The notes under the pieces are model-generated. The model was given only the letters and a program-made list of their open reading frames with translations. It was not told the DNA's origin and made no database searches. A stretch of 64,000 bases of DNA from G965237725 sp965237725 (lineage in GTDB: Bacteria; Pseudomonadota; Gammaproteobacteria; Arenicellales; Poriferihabitantaceae). Position 1 is the first letter of the stretch. The number at the start of each line of letters is the position of its first letter. The translations under genes and the position numbers were made by a program. The DNA is taken from contig OZ250151.1 of assembly GCA_965237725.1 (NCBI GenBank), positions 3,224,001 to 3,288,000 on the forward strand. Reading direction: 5' to 3'. Positions 53,351 to 63,064 of the stretch are shown here, in pieces.

Positions 53351-55243
53351 ATGCAAAAATCCAGATCCAGAGTTTATGGCCTGACTTTATCTGTCTTGCT
53401 TTTTGGTCTATTGATTTGTCTGGCCTTCGCTACTCAGGTAACACCACTCCTGCCCGAATTTACTACCCCTCATTTTTTCGCCAGTGTTTTATTCTTCGAC
53501 CGGTTTTACGTCGATTTTCTGGTCACATTATTGCTGGGTGTAATTTTGATCAATGGTTCACTGATATTTCGAATCATCGCCTATGTCTGGATTGCAATCA
53601 TTTTTACAGGCTATTTGTTCCAGCTGATGTCGGTGTATATCGGCGGTGAATTTGTGCATTTTCTGGCAGTGGACAATGTCAACCACATTACCTTGCTGCT
53701 GGATCTGAAATCGATTTCTGCGATGAGCGCCGTAGCGATATTCTTTGTGGCAATGACTGTGTCTATCGAAATGCGTTGTAGGGCCAAAATTGGTACAGGG
53801 GGATTACTGGTTTATTGTGGGGTGATTGTTTTTGTAACTGTAGCGCTGCATCAACATAACCAATGGGTTCCAGCCGATATTCTTGAACTACGCGATGGCT
53901 ACTATGCTAGCAAAGACAATCGGATTGTGCACAAGTCGCCCATAGAATCTTTATACAAAGTTTTGTTCAGGAAAAGAGATGATGCGTTAAAACCCTTGAA
54001 CAGCCAAAGCATTGCCAGGGCCAGAAGCTATGGTATATCGATTAATCCCGACCAGCGTTTTCCGTTAATTAAACCGCAAATTTATTCCGAGCCATTGTTA
54101 TTTGAAACCATTGATAACACCAGGGATAAGCCCAATGTCATCATATTTTTCTCTGAAGGGTTATCGGCGAGAACCTTGAATGTATACAACGAGTTTGAAC
54201 CCGATTTAACTCCGAACATGGTTGCATTTTCCAGGCATGCCATGGTGGTGAAAAACTACTATAACCACACCTATGCAACTTATCGCGGCTTGCTCGGACA
54301 ACTGTGCTCGATCTTTCCCACTCATGGTGGTCTCGGTGGCTGGCACACCCATTTTGAAGATGTAAAACGAATTAACTATTTCTGTCTTAGTGATTTATTC
54401 AACTCTGTAGGCTATGAAACCTTGTTTCTCGATACTCATCGCGCAGATAAAGGTTATGTTGATGAGATGATGAAGCAGATTCGATTTGATCAGGTGATGA
54501 CCGCAGAAACCGTGGTTGAAAAATATATCCATGATCAGCCACTACGGGATGATGCCTTGTCGGACAATCAGCTTATTGACGGATTGATTGGCATACTAAA
54601 AGACAAAGAGCAATTACAGGATACGGATTCAAATCCATTTTTTCTCGGTTTGTATAACCTGGAAACCCATGCCTGGCAAAAAATTGCCGCGGATGGCAAA
54701 AAGTATCCAGCTAAAGATAACTACGTTCTCGATTCTATTCATAATTATGATTATGCTTTCGGCCGATTCTGGGATTATTTCAAAGATTCGAGTTACTTTG
54801 ATAACACCGTTGTTGTGCTAACCGCCGACCATGCCCATTACGCTGATCGGGACTTTGTGGACATTGCCAGCAAGGAGGCGGAGTACAAGCCCTACTTTGT
54901 GGACTCCATTCCATTGATCATCTATGACCCCAATAAAAACCTGCCAGCAGAATATGATGCCCGATACGCCAGCTCCATCGACTTTGCCCCATCCATAGCA
55001 CACTGGTTTGGATTGTCCAATGGGAAAAACCCATTTGTTGGCAACTCCATATTTGATCAGTCAAGGGAAAGCGCCGGTAAAGGCATCGCTTCTGCGGACA
55101 TCGAGCACTACCTGATCAATGAAAATGGTGTGGAAATGAACAACCCGGATGGTGTGAATTCACCACAAATGCAATTCACTGAATATCTGATTAAAAATAT
55201 ACGACAACTGGAACAACACGACCGGATTTGGCCCCAGCAGTAA
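53351..55243 (+). CDS. Membrane-bound sulfatase-fold hydrolase/transferase
   Basis: This 630-residue protein has four to five N-terminal membrane helices (to about 165), then a long outside domain. The alkaline-phosphatase/sulfatase pattern is seen: NVIIFFSEGLSARTLN with the nucleophile region, DLTPNMVAFSRHAMVVKNYY, ATYRGLLGQLCSIFP, and the metal site VVVLTADHAHYADRD near 485. This matches LtaS/OpgB/EptA-type phospho-head-group transferases, so transfer of phosphoglycerol or phosphoethanolamine to an envelope glycan or lipid is plausible. It follows dut by 64 bp but probably is not functionally linked. Confidence 0.8.
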   Translation: MQKSRSRVYGLTLSVLLFGLLICLAFATQVTPLLPEFTTPHFFASVLFFDRFYVDFLVTLLLGVILINGSLIFRIIAYVWIAIIFTGYLFQLMSVYIGGEFVHFLAVDNVNHITLLLDLKSISAMSAVAIFFVAMTVSIEMRCRAKIGTGGLLVYCGVIVFVTVALHQHNQWVPADILELRDGYYASKDNRIVHKSPIESLYKVLFRKRDDALKPLNSQSIARARSYGISINPDQRFPLIKPQIYSEPLLFETIDNTRDKPNVIIFFSEGLSARTLNVYNEFEPDLTPNMVAFSRHAMVVKNYYNHTYATYRGLLGQLCSIFPTHGGLGGWHTHFEDVKRINYFCLSDLFNSVGYETLFLDTHRADKGYVDEMMKQIRFDQVMTAETVVEKYIHDQPLRDDALSDNQLIDGLIGILKDKEQLQDTDSNPFFLGLYNLETHAWQKIAADGKKYPAKDNYVLDSIHNYDYAFGRFWDYFKDSSYFDNTVVVLTADHAHYADRDFVDIASKEAEYKPYFVDSIPLIIYDPNKNLPAEYDARYASSIDFAPSIAHWFGLSNGKNPFVGNSIFDQSRESAGKGIASADIEHYLINENGVEMNNPDGVNSPQMQFTEYLIKNIRQLEQHDRIWPQQ

Positions 55244-55300
55244 GTGTTTGTTAGTTGGTGACTATTTCTCGCTCAGGTAAATTACCAGCGAAATTAGATG

Positions 55301-56092
55301 CTACCAGCTATTTCTCAACTCACGCAGTTTTACAAATACCGCTTGTGGGTTGGGATTATCTTCAAGGTCTGGAAACCTGGATTTCAGCTGGGCAATAATT
55401 TCAGGATTCTGCAGCCGAAAAAAAGCATTGATTTCTTTTTCCTGGGCCATTGTGGTGACCAGGGCGTCGCCAGGGTCCTGATCCGCAGTGCTTTCGAGCA
55501 ATGACTTCGCAGCAGTGTTGGTGGGCTCGCGATCCAGGGAGAATTCCAGATTATTGTGCAGATAATCATGACCGGGATAAATCAGGGTGTCGTCGGTCAG
55601 GGTTATCAGTTGATTGATAAAGGTCTGATAGAGTTCTTTTGGATGGCCGCCGTTATGGCAGTTACCTGCACCGGCATTGAACAGGGTATCGCCGCAAAAT
55701 AGGGCAGGGGTATCCGTCCTGGATAATAAACACACATGACTCATGGTATGGCCCGGCGTATCCAGCGCTTCGAGTTCAACAGTGATACCGACTTTAACCA
55801 CGTCACCCGCAGACAATCCCCGGCTCATTTCCGGTATGGCATCGCCGGCACCATGATGAGCTAGAACTGTGGCACCGGTTGCCGCTATCACGCTCTGGTT
55901 TCCGCCGGTGTGATCATGGTGTTCATGGGTATTCACAATCTGAGTGATTGTCCAGCCCATTTGTTTTGCATAGTTCAGGCATTTTTTGTGATCCAGAGGA
56001 TCGATGGCTAATGCCTCACCGGTTTCGGGGCAGGCAATGAGATAGTTAAAATTACGATAGGCATTGCCGGTCCAGATTTGTTCTACGATCAT
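55301..56092 (-). CDS. gloB: Hydroxyacylglutathione hydrolase (glyoxalase II)
   Basis: This 263-residue protein is a metallo-beta-lactamase fold with metal motif THEHHDHTGGN, LDTPGHTMSHVCLL, FCGDTLFNAGAGNCHNGG and YPGHDYLHNNLEF. The C-terminal HAGH helix region ends PEIIAQLKSRFPDLEDNPNP and VFVKLRELRN. It hydrolyses S-lactoylglutathione in methylglyoxal detoxification. It is convergent with the sulfatase-fold gene and divergent from queF. Confidence 0.93.
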   Translation of the reverse strand: MIVEQIWTGNAYRNFNYLIACPETGEALAIDPLDHKKCLNYAKQMGWTITQIVNTHEHHDHTGGNQSVIAATGATVLAHHGAGDAIPEMSRGLSAGDVVKVGITVELEALDTPGHTMSHVCLLSRTDTPALFCGDTLFNAGAGNCHNGGHPKELYQTFINQLITLTDDTLIYPGHDYLHNNLEFSLDREPTNTAAKSLLESTADQDPGDALVTTMAQEKEINAFFRLQNPEIIAQLKSRFPDLEDNPNPQAVFVKLRELRNSW

Positions 56093-56166
56093 AGTCTTAA
56101 TCCTGGGTTGTTTCGCTATTTATAGCGGATGTACAAGGTTGCGTCCAGTGTGGTCTAATCTTTGTC

Positions 56167-56634
56167 ATGACTAATCCGGAAAATAATTTAAATTTAAGCC
56201 AGCTTGGCAGTGAATCTGAGATAGCGGCATCTCCAGATGAAGCAGTGCTGGAAAAAGTGCCCAATACTGACAAAGGGACAAACTATCTGGTTCGATTCAC
56301 AGCGCCGGAATTCACCTCCCTTTGTCCGGTTACCGGCCAGCCCGACTTCGCCCACCTAGTCATCGACTACGTACCCGATGACTGGCTGGTGGAAAGTAAA
56401 TCCCTGAAACTGTTTTTATTCAGTTTTCGAAACCACGGTGGTTTTCACGAAACCTGTACCGTGGGCATTGGCAAGCGACTGATTGATGAAATCGAGCCAG
56501 CCTGGTTGCGCATTGGTGGCTACTGGTATCCTCGTGGTGGTATACCCATTGATGTCTTTTTTCAACAGGGCGAACTACCCCAAGGGGTTTGGGTGCCGGA
56601 TCAGGGTGTGCCGGGTTACCGCGGCAGGGGATAG
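56167..56634 (+). CDS. queF: NADPH-dependent 7-cyano-7-deazaguanine reductase
   Basis: This 155-residue protein, of the short type, has the catalytic Cys and Asp in FTSLCPVTGQPDFAHL, the QueF motif VESKSLKLFLFSFRN and the FHE substrate segment (GGFHETCTVGI). It reduces preQ0 to preQ1 in queuosine synthesis. It is single-domain, unlike the longer E. coli QueF. Confidence 0.94.
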   Translation: MTNPENNLNLSQLGSESEIAASPDEAVLEKVPNTDKGTNYLVRFTAPEFTSLCPVTGQPDFAHLVIDYVPDDWLVESKSLKLFLFSFRNHGGFHETCTVGIGKRLIDEIEPAWLRIGGYWYPRGGIPIDVFFQQGELPQGVWVPDQGVPGYRGRG

Positions 56635-56691
56635 TTGTATTAATTTATCGTATTAGGAATCAGTCAGGAAATTTGGAAATTACGTTCTAGT

Positions 56692-56732
56692 TTTAACGCA
56701 TGTGTTGCGTCCATCGGTTGAATTCGCAACTC
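56692..56732 (+). repeat. Solo IS30 end
   Basis: It differs at one of 41 positions from the right end of the full IS30 copy (58,743-58,780), including the last codons of the transposase. It is a scar of an earlier insertion upstream of the cupin gene. Confidence 0.85.
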
Positions 56733-56867
56733 GAATCGGTCATGTTTCCGTTTGGACGATGGCTAAAAATGGACGGCTGCAATATACTCACAGCAGACAG
56801 TAAGTCGCGTAGTAGAATGCCCTTGTTACATCTTTGGGATCAAACTTATCCGTAGAGGCATATAGAA

Positions 56868-57380
56868 ATGAAAAAAAGGTTCCCATTTTTTGCTGCATTT
56901 ATGTTTTTAGCTATACAAATTTTTTCTAGCTCTAGTCTTGCAGGTGGACCGCATGTAAACGCTAGTGATGTGAAGTGGAGATCAACTTACACCTATTATA
57001 CTCCAGAGTTTGCTAAAGCATTTAGATTTAAAACTCTAGTAGGTAAGGAATCTGCACCGGTTAGAGGTAAGAATGTCTATTTTGGTGAGGCAGAGTTGGC
57101 GCCTGGGGCTATATATGTTGGACACAAACACAAATCGCCAGAAATATATTATGTTATCAGTGGTGAAGCAGAATGGACTGTTGACGGCGAAACATTCAGA
57201 GCCACACCCGGAACAGCTATTTACGCCAAGCCTGATGCTGTTCATCGAATGGTTAATGTGGGTGACGGAATATTAAAAACTGTTTGGATGTGGTGGGGAA
57301 AGCCTCGAGTAACCAACCAACCAAGTATAAGAGTAGAGCCTAATGAGGATCAGCCATCGGGTGCAATATTCCCGGAATAA
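56868..57380 (+). CDS. Secreted cupin-domain protein
   Basis: This 170-residue protein has a signal peptide (FFAAFMFLAIQIFSSSSLAG). A single cupin barrel is visible: GAIYVGHKHKSPEIYYVISG-E (metal ligands His-x-His and Glu), GTAIYAKPDAVHRMVN with a third His, and a WMWWGKP ending. The ligand is unknown. It lies between a solo IS30 end and an intact IS30, so it may be carried by IS30-mediated events. Confidence 0.85.
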   Translation: MKKRFPFFAAFMFLAIQIFSSSSLAGGPHVNASDVKWRSTYTYYTPEFAKAFRFKTLVGKESAPVRGKNVYFGEAELAPGAIYVGHKHKSPEIYYVISGEAEWTVDGETFRATPGTAIYAKPDAVHRMVNVGDGILKTVWMWWGKPRVTNQPSIRVEPNEDQPSGAIFPE

Positions 57381-57551
57381 TTAAGTTTCTTCCCTACATT
57401 GTGTTGTCAAAAACCATCATAAAACAAGTGATAAATTTGGCGATCAAACGGCAGCTCTGAGCAATTAGCTGACCCTCACTAACATCTTTTGAGCGTCAGC
57501 TTTCTCCTAAGCGGTCACTCGTTATGCAAATCTAAGGGGCTGTTATATACG
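57381..57551. other. Gap with a dispersed short repeat
   Basis: There is no gene. The stretch around 57460-57512 (CTGAGCAATTAGCTGACC to GCGTCAGCTTT) resembles 62,980-63,030 beyond the IS1182-family element. Confidence 0.5.
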
Positions 57552-58783
57552 GTGAGTTCAATCGGTCAACGCAACACTTTATCCTTAAGAAAAGAGATGG
57601 AGTGTAAAAATGAAACAACGAACGAGAATTTATTATACAGCTAAACAGAAGGCTGTCATGTGGGATCGGTGGAAGAAAGGCGATTCTCTACACGATATAG
57701 CCAGAGTGTTTGATCGAGGCCATTCAGCTATTCAAAGAATCCTCCGTGAGACCGGGGGTATTCGTCCCAGAGAACGGAAGCGTTCCCGTTTGTCTCTAAC
57801 GCTATCAGAGAGAGAAGTCATCTCCAGAGGGTTGGCAATGCAATTGTCATTAAGAACAATCGCGTCCCAAATGTGTCGATCTCCTTCAACGATCAGTCGG
57901 GAAATCAAGCGTAATGACGGTTATGATTGTTACCGAGCCAGCACGGCTGAGGAAGCGGCGTGGCAACGGGCTTTACGTCCCAAGAAATGTAAGCTGGTGG
58001 GCCGAGCAGACCTGGTGCGGAAAATAGCCCGTAAGCTACAACGTCAATGGTCTCCTGAGCAAATAGCCGGGTGGCTGAAACGACAACACCCGAACGATGA
58101 GAGCGACTACGTGTCACACGAAACGATTTACAAGAGTTTGTTCATACAGGCTAGAGGGGTACTGAAGAAAGAGCTGCTGGCGTGTCTGAGAAGTCAGCGC
58201 GTCATGCGTCGTTCCCGCCATGCGAGTCTGAAAAGAAAAGGGTTGGGTACCATTGTTGATGCCGTATCGATCCGGGAGCGTCCTGCATCCGTTGAAGATC
58301 GAGCGGTTCCGGGCCATTGGGAAGGCGATCTGATTGCGGGTTCGAATAACACCCACATCGCAACGCTAGTCGAACGACATTCTCGTTATGTGATGCTGGC
58401 TAAAATCAAGAACCGGTGTACCGACACGGTGATCCAGGCGTTAATCAAACAGTCACGAAAGCTCCCTAGCGAACTGTATAAATCATTGACCTGGGATCGG
58501 GGCTCGGAACTAGCCGACCATAAAAGTTTTACGTTAGCGACCGATATACAAGTTTACTTCTGCGATCCACACAGCCCCTGGCAACGCGGTTCTAATGAAA
58601 ATACCAATCGACTATTGAGACAGTACTTTCCAAAGGGAACGGACTTGTCTACTCACTCACAAGCGCAACTAAATAAAGTTGCAAGACGACTCAACGAGAG
58701 ACCGAGAAAAACGTTAGAATACGAATCACCCGCTGAGCGGTTTAACGCATGTGTTGCGTCGATCGGTTGAATTCGCAACTCAC
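57552..58783 (+). mobile_element. IS30-family insertion sequence
   Basis: It is 1232 bp. The left end GTGAGTT...CAACGCAACAC and the right end inverse GTGAGTTGCG...GACGCAACAC align with a 7-base gap. It carries one intact transposase. Confidence 0.85.
57610..58770 (+). CDS. IS30-family transposase
   Basis: This 386-residue protein has an N-terminal HTH (GDSLHDIARVFDRGHSAIQRI) and a second HTH (LSLRTIASQMCRSPSTISREI). The DDE core has GHWEGDLIAGSNNTHIATLVER, LTWDRGSELADHK and DPHSPWQRGSNENTNRLLRQ, standard IS30. The C-terminus RKTLEYESPAERFNA is normal. The frame is intact, with a GATGGAG-type ribosome site upstream. Confidence 0.95.
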   Translation: MKQRTRIYYTAKQKAVMWDRWKKGDSLHDIARVFDRGHSAIQRILRETGGIRPRERKRSRLSLTLSEREVISRGLAMQLSLRTIASQMCRSPSTISREIKRNDGYDCYRASTAEEAAWQRALRPKKCKLVGRADLVRKIARKLQRQWSPEQIAGWLKRQHPNDESDYVSHETIYKSLFIQARGVLKKELLACLRSQRVMRRSRHASLKRKGLGTIVDAVSIRERPASVEDRAVPGHWEGDLIAGSNNTHIATLVERHSRYVMLAKIKNRCTDTVIQALIKQSRKLPSELYKSLTWDRGSELADHKSFTLATDIQVYFCDPHSPWQRGSNENTNRLLRQYFPKGTDLSTHSQAQLNKVARRLNERPRKTLEYESPAERFNACVASIG

Positions 58784-59729
58784 TGCTGTCATTCAGGTGA
58801 CTTGAGGGTAAACAGATACTAAGCCCAAAGGAGACATTCTTCACTTGGATAGAACGCGACTTTTGAGACATGACCATTGCTACAAACACAACAATCGAGC
58901 AAATCAAAGCCGTTGCAGTAATTTCTTCATCAAGGAAAAGCCAAGACCATAAGAGTGCAACTAAGGGTAGGAGTAAGTTAATCTGACCTATCCGTGAGAC
59001 GCCACCGGCGGCTAGTCCACGGTACCAAAATACTGACGCTAGAAACATGCTGACTATTCCTACATACGCCATACCAACCCAACTGCTAAACGGAACGCTG
59101 TCTGTCTCGAGATCATTAGCAGACCACAAAAGGATCGCTAGCGCGCAAGGTGCTAGGAAAATCATTGACCAACATAATGCCACTGTGCCGCCCAATTCTA
59201 TGGAGACGCGACCGCCCTCGACGTAGGCATATCCAACACTTAAAAGTGCTAGCAGTAACCAGAAATCTGCCCACACCAGGTGGCCTCCTCCTGCATCTAA
59301 AGCGTAATAGAAAACACCGAAAAATCCGACTGCACATGCTGCCCAGAAAATTGATTTTGGCCGATCACCTAAGCGCAGGTAAGCAATGACGGCAGTTGCA
59401 GCTGGCGCCAACCCAACTGCCACCGCTCCGTGTACCGCTGGCACGCTCTCTAGTGCCAACGCAACAAAAAAAGGGAAACCAACAGCCAACCCCATACCCA
59501 TCCAGAGTATTGGAGAAATCAACCTTCGATCAGGGAGTTTAAACTTGCCTATATACACCAAAGTAATAATCGCTAAGATTCCTGCAATAACAATTCGGCC
59601 GCTGGTTATAGTCGTGGGCGAGAAGCCAACGACGGCCGCTCGAGTTGCCACTAGCGTTCCGCTGAAGCCCAGCATCCCGATCAAACCAAAAGCCACGCCC
59701 GCTGTTAAATTAGATTTGTTTAGCGTCAT
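58653..59729 (-). CDS. EamA/DMT transporter with IS30-derived C-terminus
   Basis: This 358-residue protein has ten hydrophobic helices in two EamA repeats (GLIGMLGFSGTLVATRAAVV... and WADFWLLLALLSVGYAYVEG...). The transporter normally ends near AMVMSQK (about 295). After a short tail the frame enters the IS30 at 58,783, and the last 43 residues (from about SELRIQPIDATHALNR) are antisense IS30. The IS has thus replaced the native stop. Such proteins export amino acids or metabolites. It follows the second EamA gene on the same strand with a 6-bp gap. Confidence 0.85.
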   Translation of the reverse strand: MTLNKSNLTAGVAFGLIGMLGFSGTLVATRAAVVGFSPTTITSGRIVIAGILAIITLVYIGKFKLPDRRLISPILWMGMGLAVGFPFFVALALESVPAVHGAVAVGLAPAATAVIAYLRLGDRPKSIFWAACAVGFFGVFYYALDAGGGHLVWADFWLLLALLSVGYAYVEGGRVSIELGGTVALCWSMIFLAPCALAILLWSANDLETDSVPFSSWVGMAYVGIVSMFLASVFWYRGLAAGGVSRIGQINLLLPLVALLWSWLFLDEEITATALICSIVVFVAMVMSQKSRSIQVKNVSFGLSICLPSSHLNDSSELRIQPIDATHALNRSAGDSYSNVFLGLSLSRLATLFSCACE

Positions 59730-59735
59730 AATTAG

Positions 59736-60605
59736 TTAGTGTGGTTGCTTATGCAATACGATTCCAGCCATGACTAGTACAATCCCAAATACGTCTTGAA
59801 CCGTTGGAATTTGCGACAACACAATAATCGCTATGACAGTAGCGGTTGCCGGTAACAAAGCCAGGAATAGCGCATAGGTAGCACGTGGTAGTCGAGACAT
59901 GGCCAGCTGATCGCTAATATATGGGATAACTGAAGAGCAAATACCGACACCAATTCCTGCTAATACCAGCTCGAAAGTACCAAATGCTTGCATTGCTTGT
60001 GCAAATCCAATCGGCATTAAGATTATGAGTGCTATAAACATTGCCGCCCCGAGACGGTCCACTCCACCACTGGCACCACCTTCTGCGGCCTTGTGCCCTA
60101 AAATGATATAAACGACAAATAGCGCAGCATTGAGTGCCGACCAGAACAACCCGACTGAGTCGGTTACCCATTTCACGTCGATAAGAATAAACACGCCTAC
60201 TATAGCTAATAAGAGTGCTGCAAAGTTACTCTTTGTTCGGAGTCCATAGAGTGCAACACCAATGGTACCTATGAACTCCATGGCCGCTACGAGGCTCATT
60301 GGGAGGCGATCAAGGGCAAGGTAGAATGAAGTATTCATAATCGCCAAACAAATACCCAGGCCAAGCAGCAACAGTCGTGTTTTGCCATCTGCTTTACGGA
60401 ACGTTACCCATGGCTTAGTGATTGGTGCAAAGATTAATGCAGCCGATGCAATACGAAACCATGCAATACCAAGGACGCCAACCGCTGGGAAAAGGAGGAC
60501 AGCAAAAGAAGGCCCGAGGTAATGAAATACCGCACTAACACCGAACCAAGCTTGTGGTGGAACAGTGTTCGCGGCCCTGTTAAATATCAGATTGTTTGAT
60601 GCCAT
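59736..60605 (-). CDS. EamA/DMT exporter, RhtA-like
   Basis: The protein has 289 residues from the ATG at 60605 (a TTG at 60620 is less likely). It has ten membrane helices. GLGICLAIMNTSFYLALDRL, PMSLVAAMEFIGTIGVALYG and a late ICSSVIPYISDQLAMSRLPR resemble RhtA threonine/homoserine exporters. It is divergent from an Lrp/AsnC regulator and presumably controlled by it, exporting an amino acid. Confidence 0.9.
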   Translation of the reverse strand: MASNNLIFNRAANTVPPQAWFGVSAVFHYLGPSFAVLLFPAVGVLGIAWFRIASAALIFAPITKPWVTFRKADGKTRLLLLGLGICLAIMNTSFYLALDRLPMSLVAAMEFIGTIGVALYGLRTKSNFAALLLAIVGVFILIDVKWVTDSVGLFWSALNAALFVVYIILGHKAAEGGASGGVDRLGAAMFIALIILMPIGFAQAMQAFGTFELVLAGIGVGICSSVIPYISDQLAMSRLPRATYALFLALLPATATVIAIIVLSQIPTVQDVFGIVLVMAGIVLHKQPH

Positions 60606-60710
60606 AATGTATAGATACAAAGCACCTAATTATGCAGGCATTAAATTGATACTTGCATATCATTACGATGATATATTTCAATACTAACAATTGACTCAAA
60701 GGATAAAATC
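60606..60710. promoter_or_regulatory. Divergent promoter of the exporter and Lrp-type regulator
   Basis: This 105-bp AT-rich intergenic region lies between outward-facing genes. AAAGGA lies about 9 bases before the regulator ATG. Confidence 0.5.
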
Positions 60711-61184
60711 ATGAAACGCCTTCGATATGAAAATGGAAAAATAGACACAATAGATGGAAAATTACTTGGAGCACTTTCAGAAAATTCTCGTGTCAGCACC
60801 GCTAACCTCGCCCGGCTTGTAGGGTTATCACCACCGAGTGTTTCAGAAAGGATTAAGAGGATGGAAGAGTCGGGCGTTATCGAGGGTTACACAATCAAGA
60901 TAAATCCAGCAGGGCTAGGGCTACCACTTACAGTATGGCTTCGAATTAGACCTTTACCTGGTCAACTTAAAAAGGTAGTCGAGATACTTCGCTCGTTAAA
61001 TGAGATCGTAGAGTGTGATCGCATTACTGGTGAAGATTGTTTCATTGCTCGAGCACATGTGAAATCGGTATTAGAAATGGAACAACTTATCGACGAGATT
61101 ATTCCTTATGCGACGACAAATACCTCAATCGCTCAATCCTCGCCTGTTGTGAGACGACTACCGAAAATATGCCCACATGGTTGA
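60711..61184 (+). CDS. Lrp/AsnC-family transcriptional regulator
   Basis: This 157-residue protein has an N-terminal HTH (DTIDGKLLGALSENSRVSTA, LARLVGLSPPSVSERIKRME) with GVIEGYTIKINPAGLG. The C-terminal RAM domain has a VECDRITGEDCFIARAHV strand and AQSSPVVRRLP end. It probably senses an amino acid and regulates the divergent EamA genes. Confidence 0.93.
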   Translation: MKRLRYENGKIDTIDGKLLGALSENSRVSTANLARLVGLSPPSVSERIKRMEESGVIEGYTIKINPAGLGLPLTVWLRIRPLPGQLKKVVEILRSLNEIVECDRITGEDCFIARAHVKSVLEMEQLIDEIIPYATTNTSIAQSSPVVRRLPKICPHG

Positions 61185-61340
61185 TATAGCTACGAGTTCT
61201 ATTTGAAGATTGCTGAATTCTTAAATGGTTCGGTATAGACCGAAATGTAGTGGTAACGATTAAGCGGAATCGTTTAATTGTCCGCTTTGCGGAAAATACT
61301 TAGGATCGTCGACAACTGTCGATTGGCTGTTCTGGGCAGA

Positions 61341-62980
61341 GGCTGTGTAAAAACGAGGTATGAATTATAATTAGCTATTCCCCCACGGCTAAGATAAATG
61401 AAACGATTTGTTGAAGGCGAACCCCGAACACAAAGCGCCTTATTTCCAGAACGCATAGAAGATTACATCGACGAAGATAATCCAGTCAGAGCGATAGAAG
61501 CGTTTGTTGATGTGCTGGATTTAGAAAAATTAGGGTTTCAAGGAATGAACCCGAAGGAAACAGGCCGACCGGCCTATCATCCGGCTACGATGCTCAAGTT
61601 ATATATCTATGGCTATCTCAATCGGATTCAATCCACGCGTCGATTAGAACGGGAATCGGGTCGTAATATTGAGTTGATGTGGTTGCTGGGTCGATTGCGG
61701 CCAGACTTCAAGACCATTGCAAATTTCCGTCGCAGCAATGGTAAAGCGATTCGTAAAGTCTGTACTGAATTTGTTGGGCTATGTCGCAAACTGGATCTAT
61801 TTAGCCAGGCATTGGTTGCTATTGATGGTAGTAAGTTCAAAGCGTCAAACAATCGGGATAAGAACTTTACGCCAGCGAAGATAAAACGCAGAGTTGAAGA
61901 GATAGAAAAAAGTATTGCCCGATATTTCTCTCGATTGGATCGAGTAGACAACGAAGAACCGAGTGCCGACCAACAAACTGAAAGGCTACAAGATAAGATC
62001 ACTTCGCTTAAAGCAGAGGTAAAACGACTCAAGGCGCTCGAACCTGAGGTGTTATCAGCACCGAACAAGCAGATATCGATGACGGACCCTGATTCACGCT
62101 CCATGCGCTCAAGAGGCACAGGGGTTGTAGGCTATAACGTCCAGACAGCTGTGGATAGCCAACACCATTTGATTGTGGCGCATGACGTTATAAACCAGAA
62201 CAATGATCGTGATTGTTTAACGGCCATGGGGACCCAAGCTCGCACTGAGATGGGAGTTGAAGCGCTTAGTGTGGTTGTGGATCGGGGTTACTATAAAAGC
62301 CAGGAGATCAAAGCAAGTGAAGAGGCTGGATTAAGGGTTTTCATTCCTAAACCGCGCACTTCGAATAACCGGGCACGGGGGCTGTATGATAGAAGTGCCT
62401 TTCGTTACAACCCACAAGAAGATGTCTATCGTTGCCCCGCTGGAGACACATTGATCTGGCGTATGACGACACAGGAAAAAGGCCAGAACCTACATCGTTA
62501 CTGGAGTTCGAATTGCCAGAGTTGCCACTTGAAATCAAAATGCACAACAAGTAAACAACGACGGGTAACACGTTGGGAGCATGAAGCGATATTAGAACGG
62601 GTTGAGCAACGTCTTGCCCGGGACCCTGGAAAAATGCGAATACGGTGTCAAACAGTGGAGCATCCGTTTGGCACCATCAAATCCTGGATGGGAGCCACGC
62701 ACTTTGAAATGCGGACATTAAAGCACGTCAAAACAGAAATGAGTTTACATGTACTGGCTTATAATATGAAGCGAGTCATGAATATCATAGGTGTTGAGTC
62801 ACTCATAGAGGCCATTCGGGCTCTGTTGTATTTCATTTTTCGCTTATTTAGATCACGATATGCCGTTCGCGGACTTTCTTAAACAAACATTAAACGACGT
62901 TAGTAAAGTTTTACAAAAGTACGAACTAAATTCCAATATGCCGATCTTGAAAATTTAAATTATCGAGTTTTTACACAGCC
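61341..62980 (+). mobile_element. IS1182-family insertion sequence
   Basis: It is 1640 bp with ends GGCTGTGTAAAAAC and GTTTTTACACAGCC. It contains one transposase gene. The host sequence TGGGCA stands close to both ends and may be part of the target. Confidence 0.85.
61398..62882 (+). CDS. IS1182-family transposase
   Basis: This 494-residue protein has an N-terminal DUF772-type region (FPERIEDYIDEDNPVRAIEAF, GRPAYHPATMLKLYIYGYLN, RRLERESGRNIELMWLLG, LRPDFKTIANFRR). The first catalytic Asp is in ALVAIDGSKFKASNN, then a coiled insert, then GYNVQTAVDSQHHLIVAHDV and VVVDRGYYKSQEI with the second Asp. The C-terminal part has HPFGTIKSWMGATHFEMRTL with the late motif. The frame is intact. Confidence 0.93.
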   Translation: MKRFVEGEPRTQSALFPERIEDYIDEDNPVRAIEAFVDVLDLEKLGFQGMNPKETGRPAYHPATMLKLYIYGYLNRIQSTRRLERESGRNIELMWLLGRLRPDFKTIANFRRSNGKAIRKVCTEFVGLCRKLDLFSQALVAIDGSKFKASNNRDKNFTPAKIKRRVEEIEKSIARYFSRLDRVDNEEPSADQQTERLQDKITSLKAEVKRLKALEPEVLSAPNKQISMTDPDSRSMRSRGTGVVGYNVQTAVDSQHHLIVAHDVINQNNDRDCLTAMGTQARTEMGVEALSVVVDRGYYKSQEIKASEEAGLRVFIPKPRTSNNRARGLYDRSAFRYNPQEDVYRCPAGDTLIWRMTTQEKGQNLHRYWSSNCQSCHLKSKCTTSKQRRVTRWEHEAILERVEQRLARDPGKMRIRCQTVEHPFGTIKSWMGATHFEMRTLKHVKTEMSLHVLAYNMKRVMNIIGVESLIEAIRALLYFIFRLFRSRYAVRGLS

Positions 62981-63064
62981 TGGGCAATAAGCCGACCTTC
63001 GCAAATATCTTTTGGACGTCAGCTTTGCTTAGAATTGTCAGGTCAAGTCAAGAACTTTTAAAAA

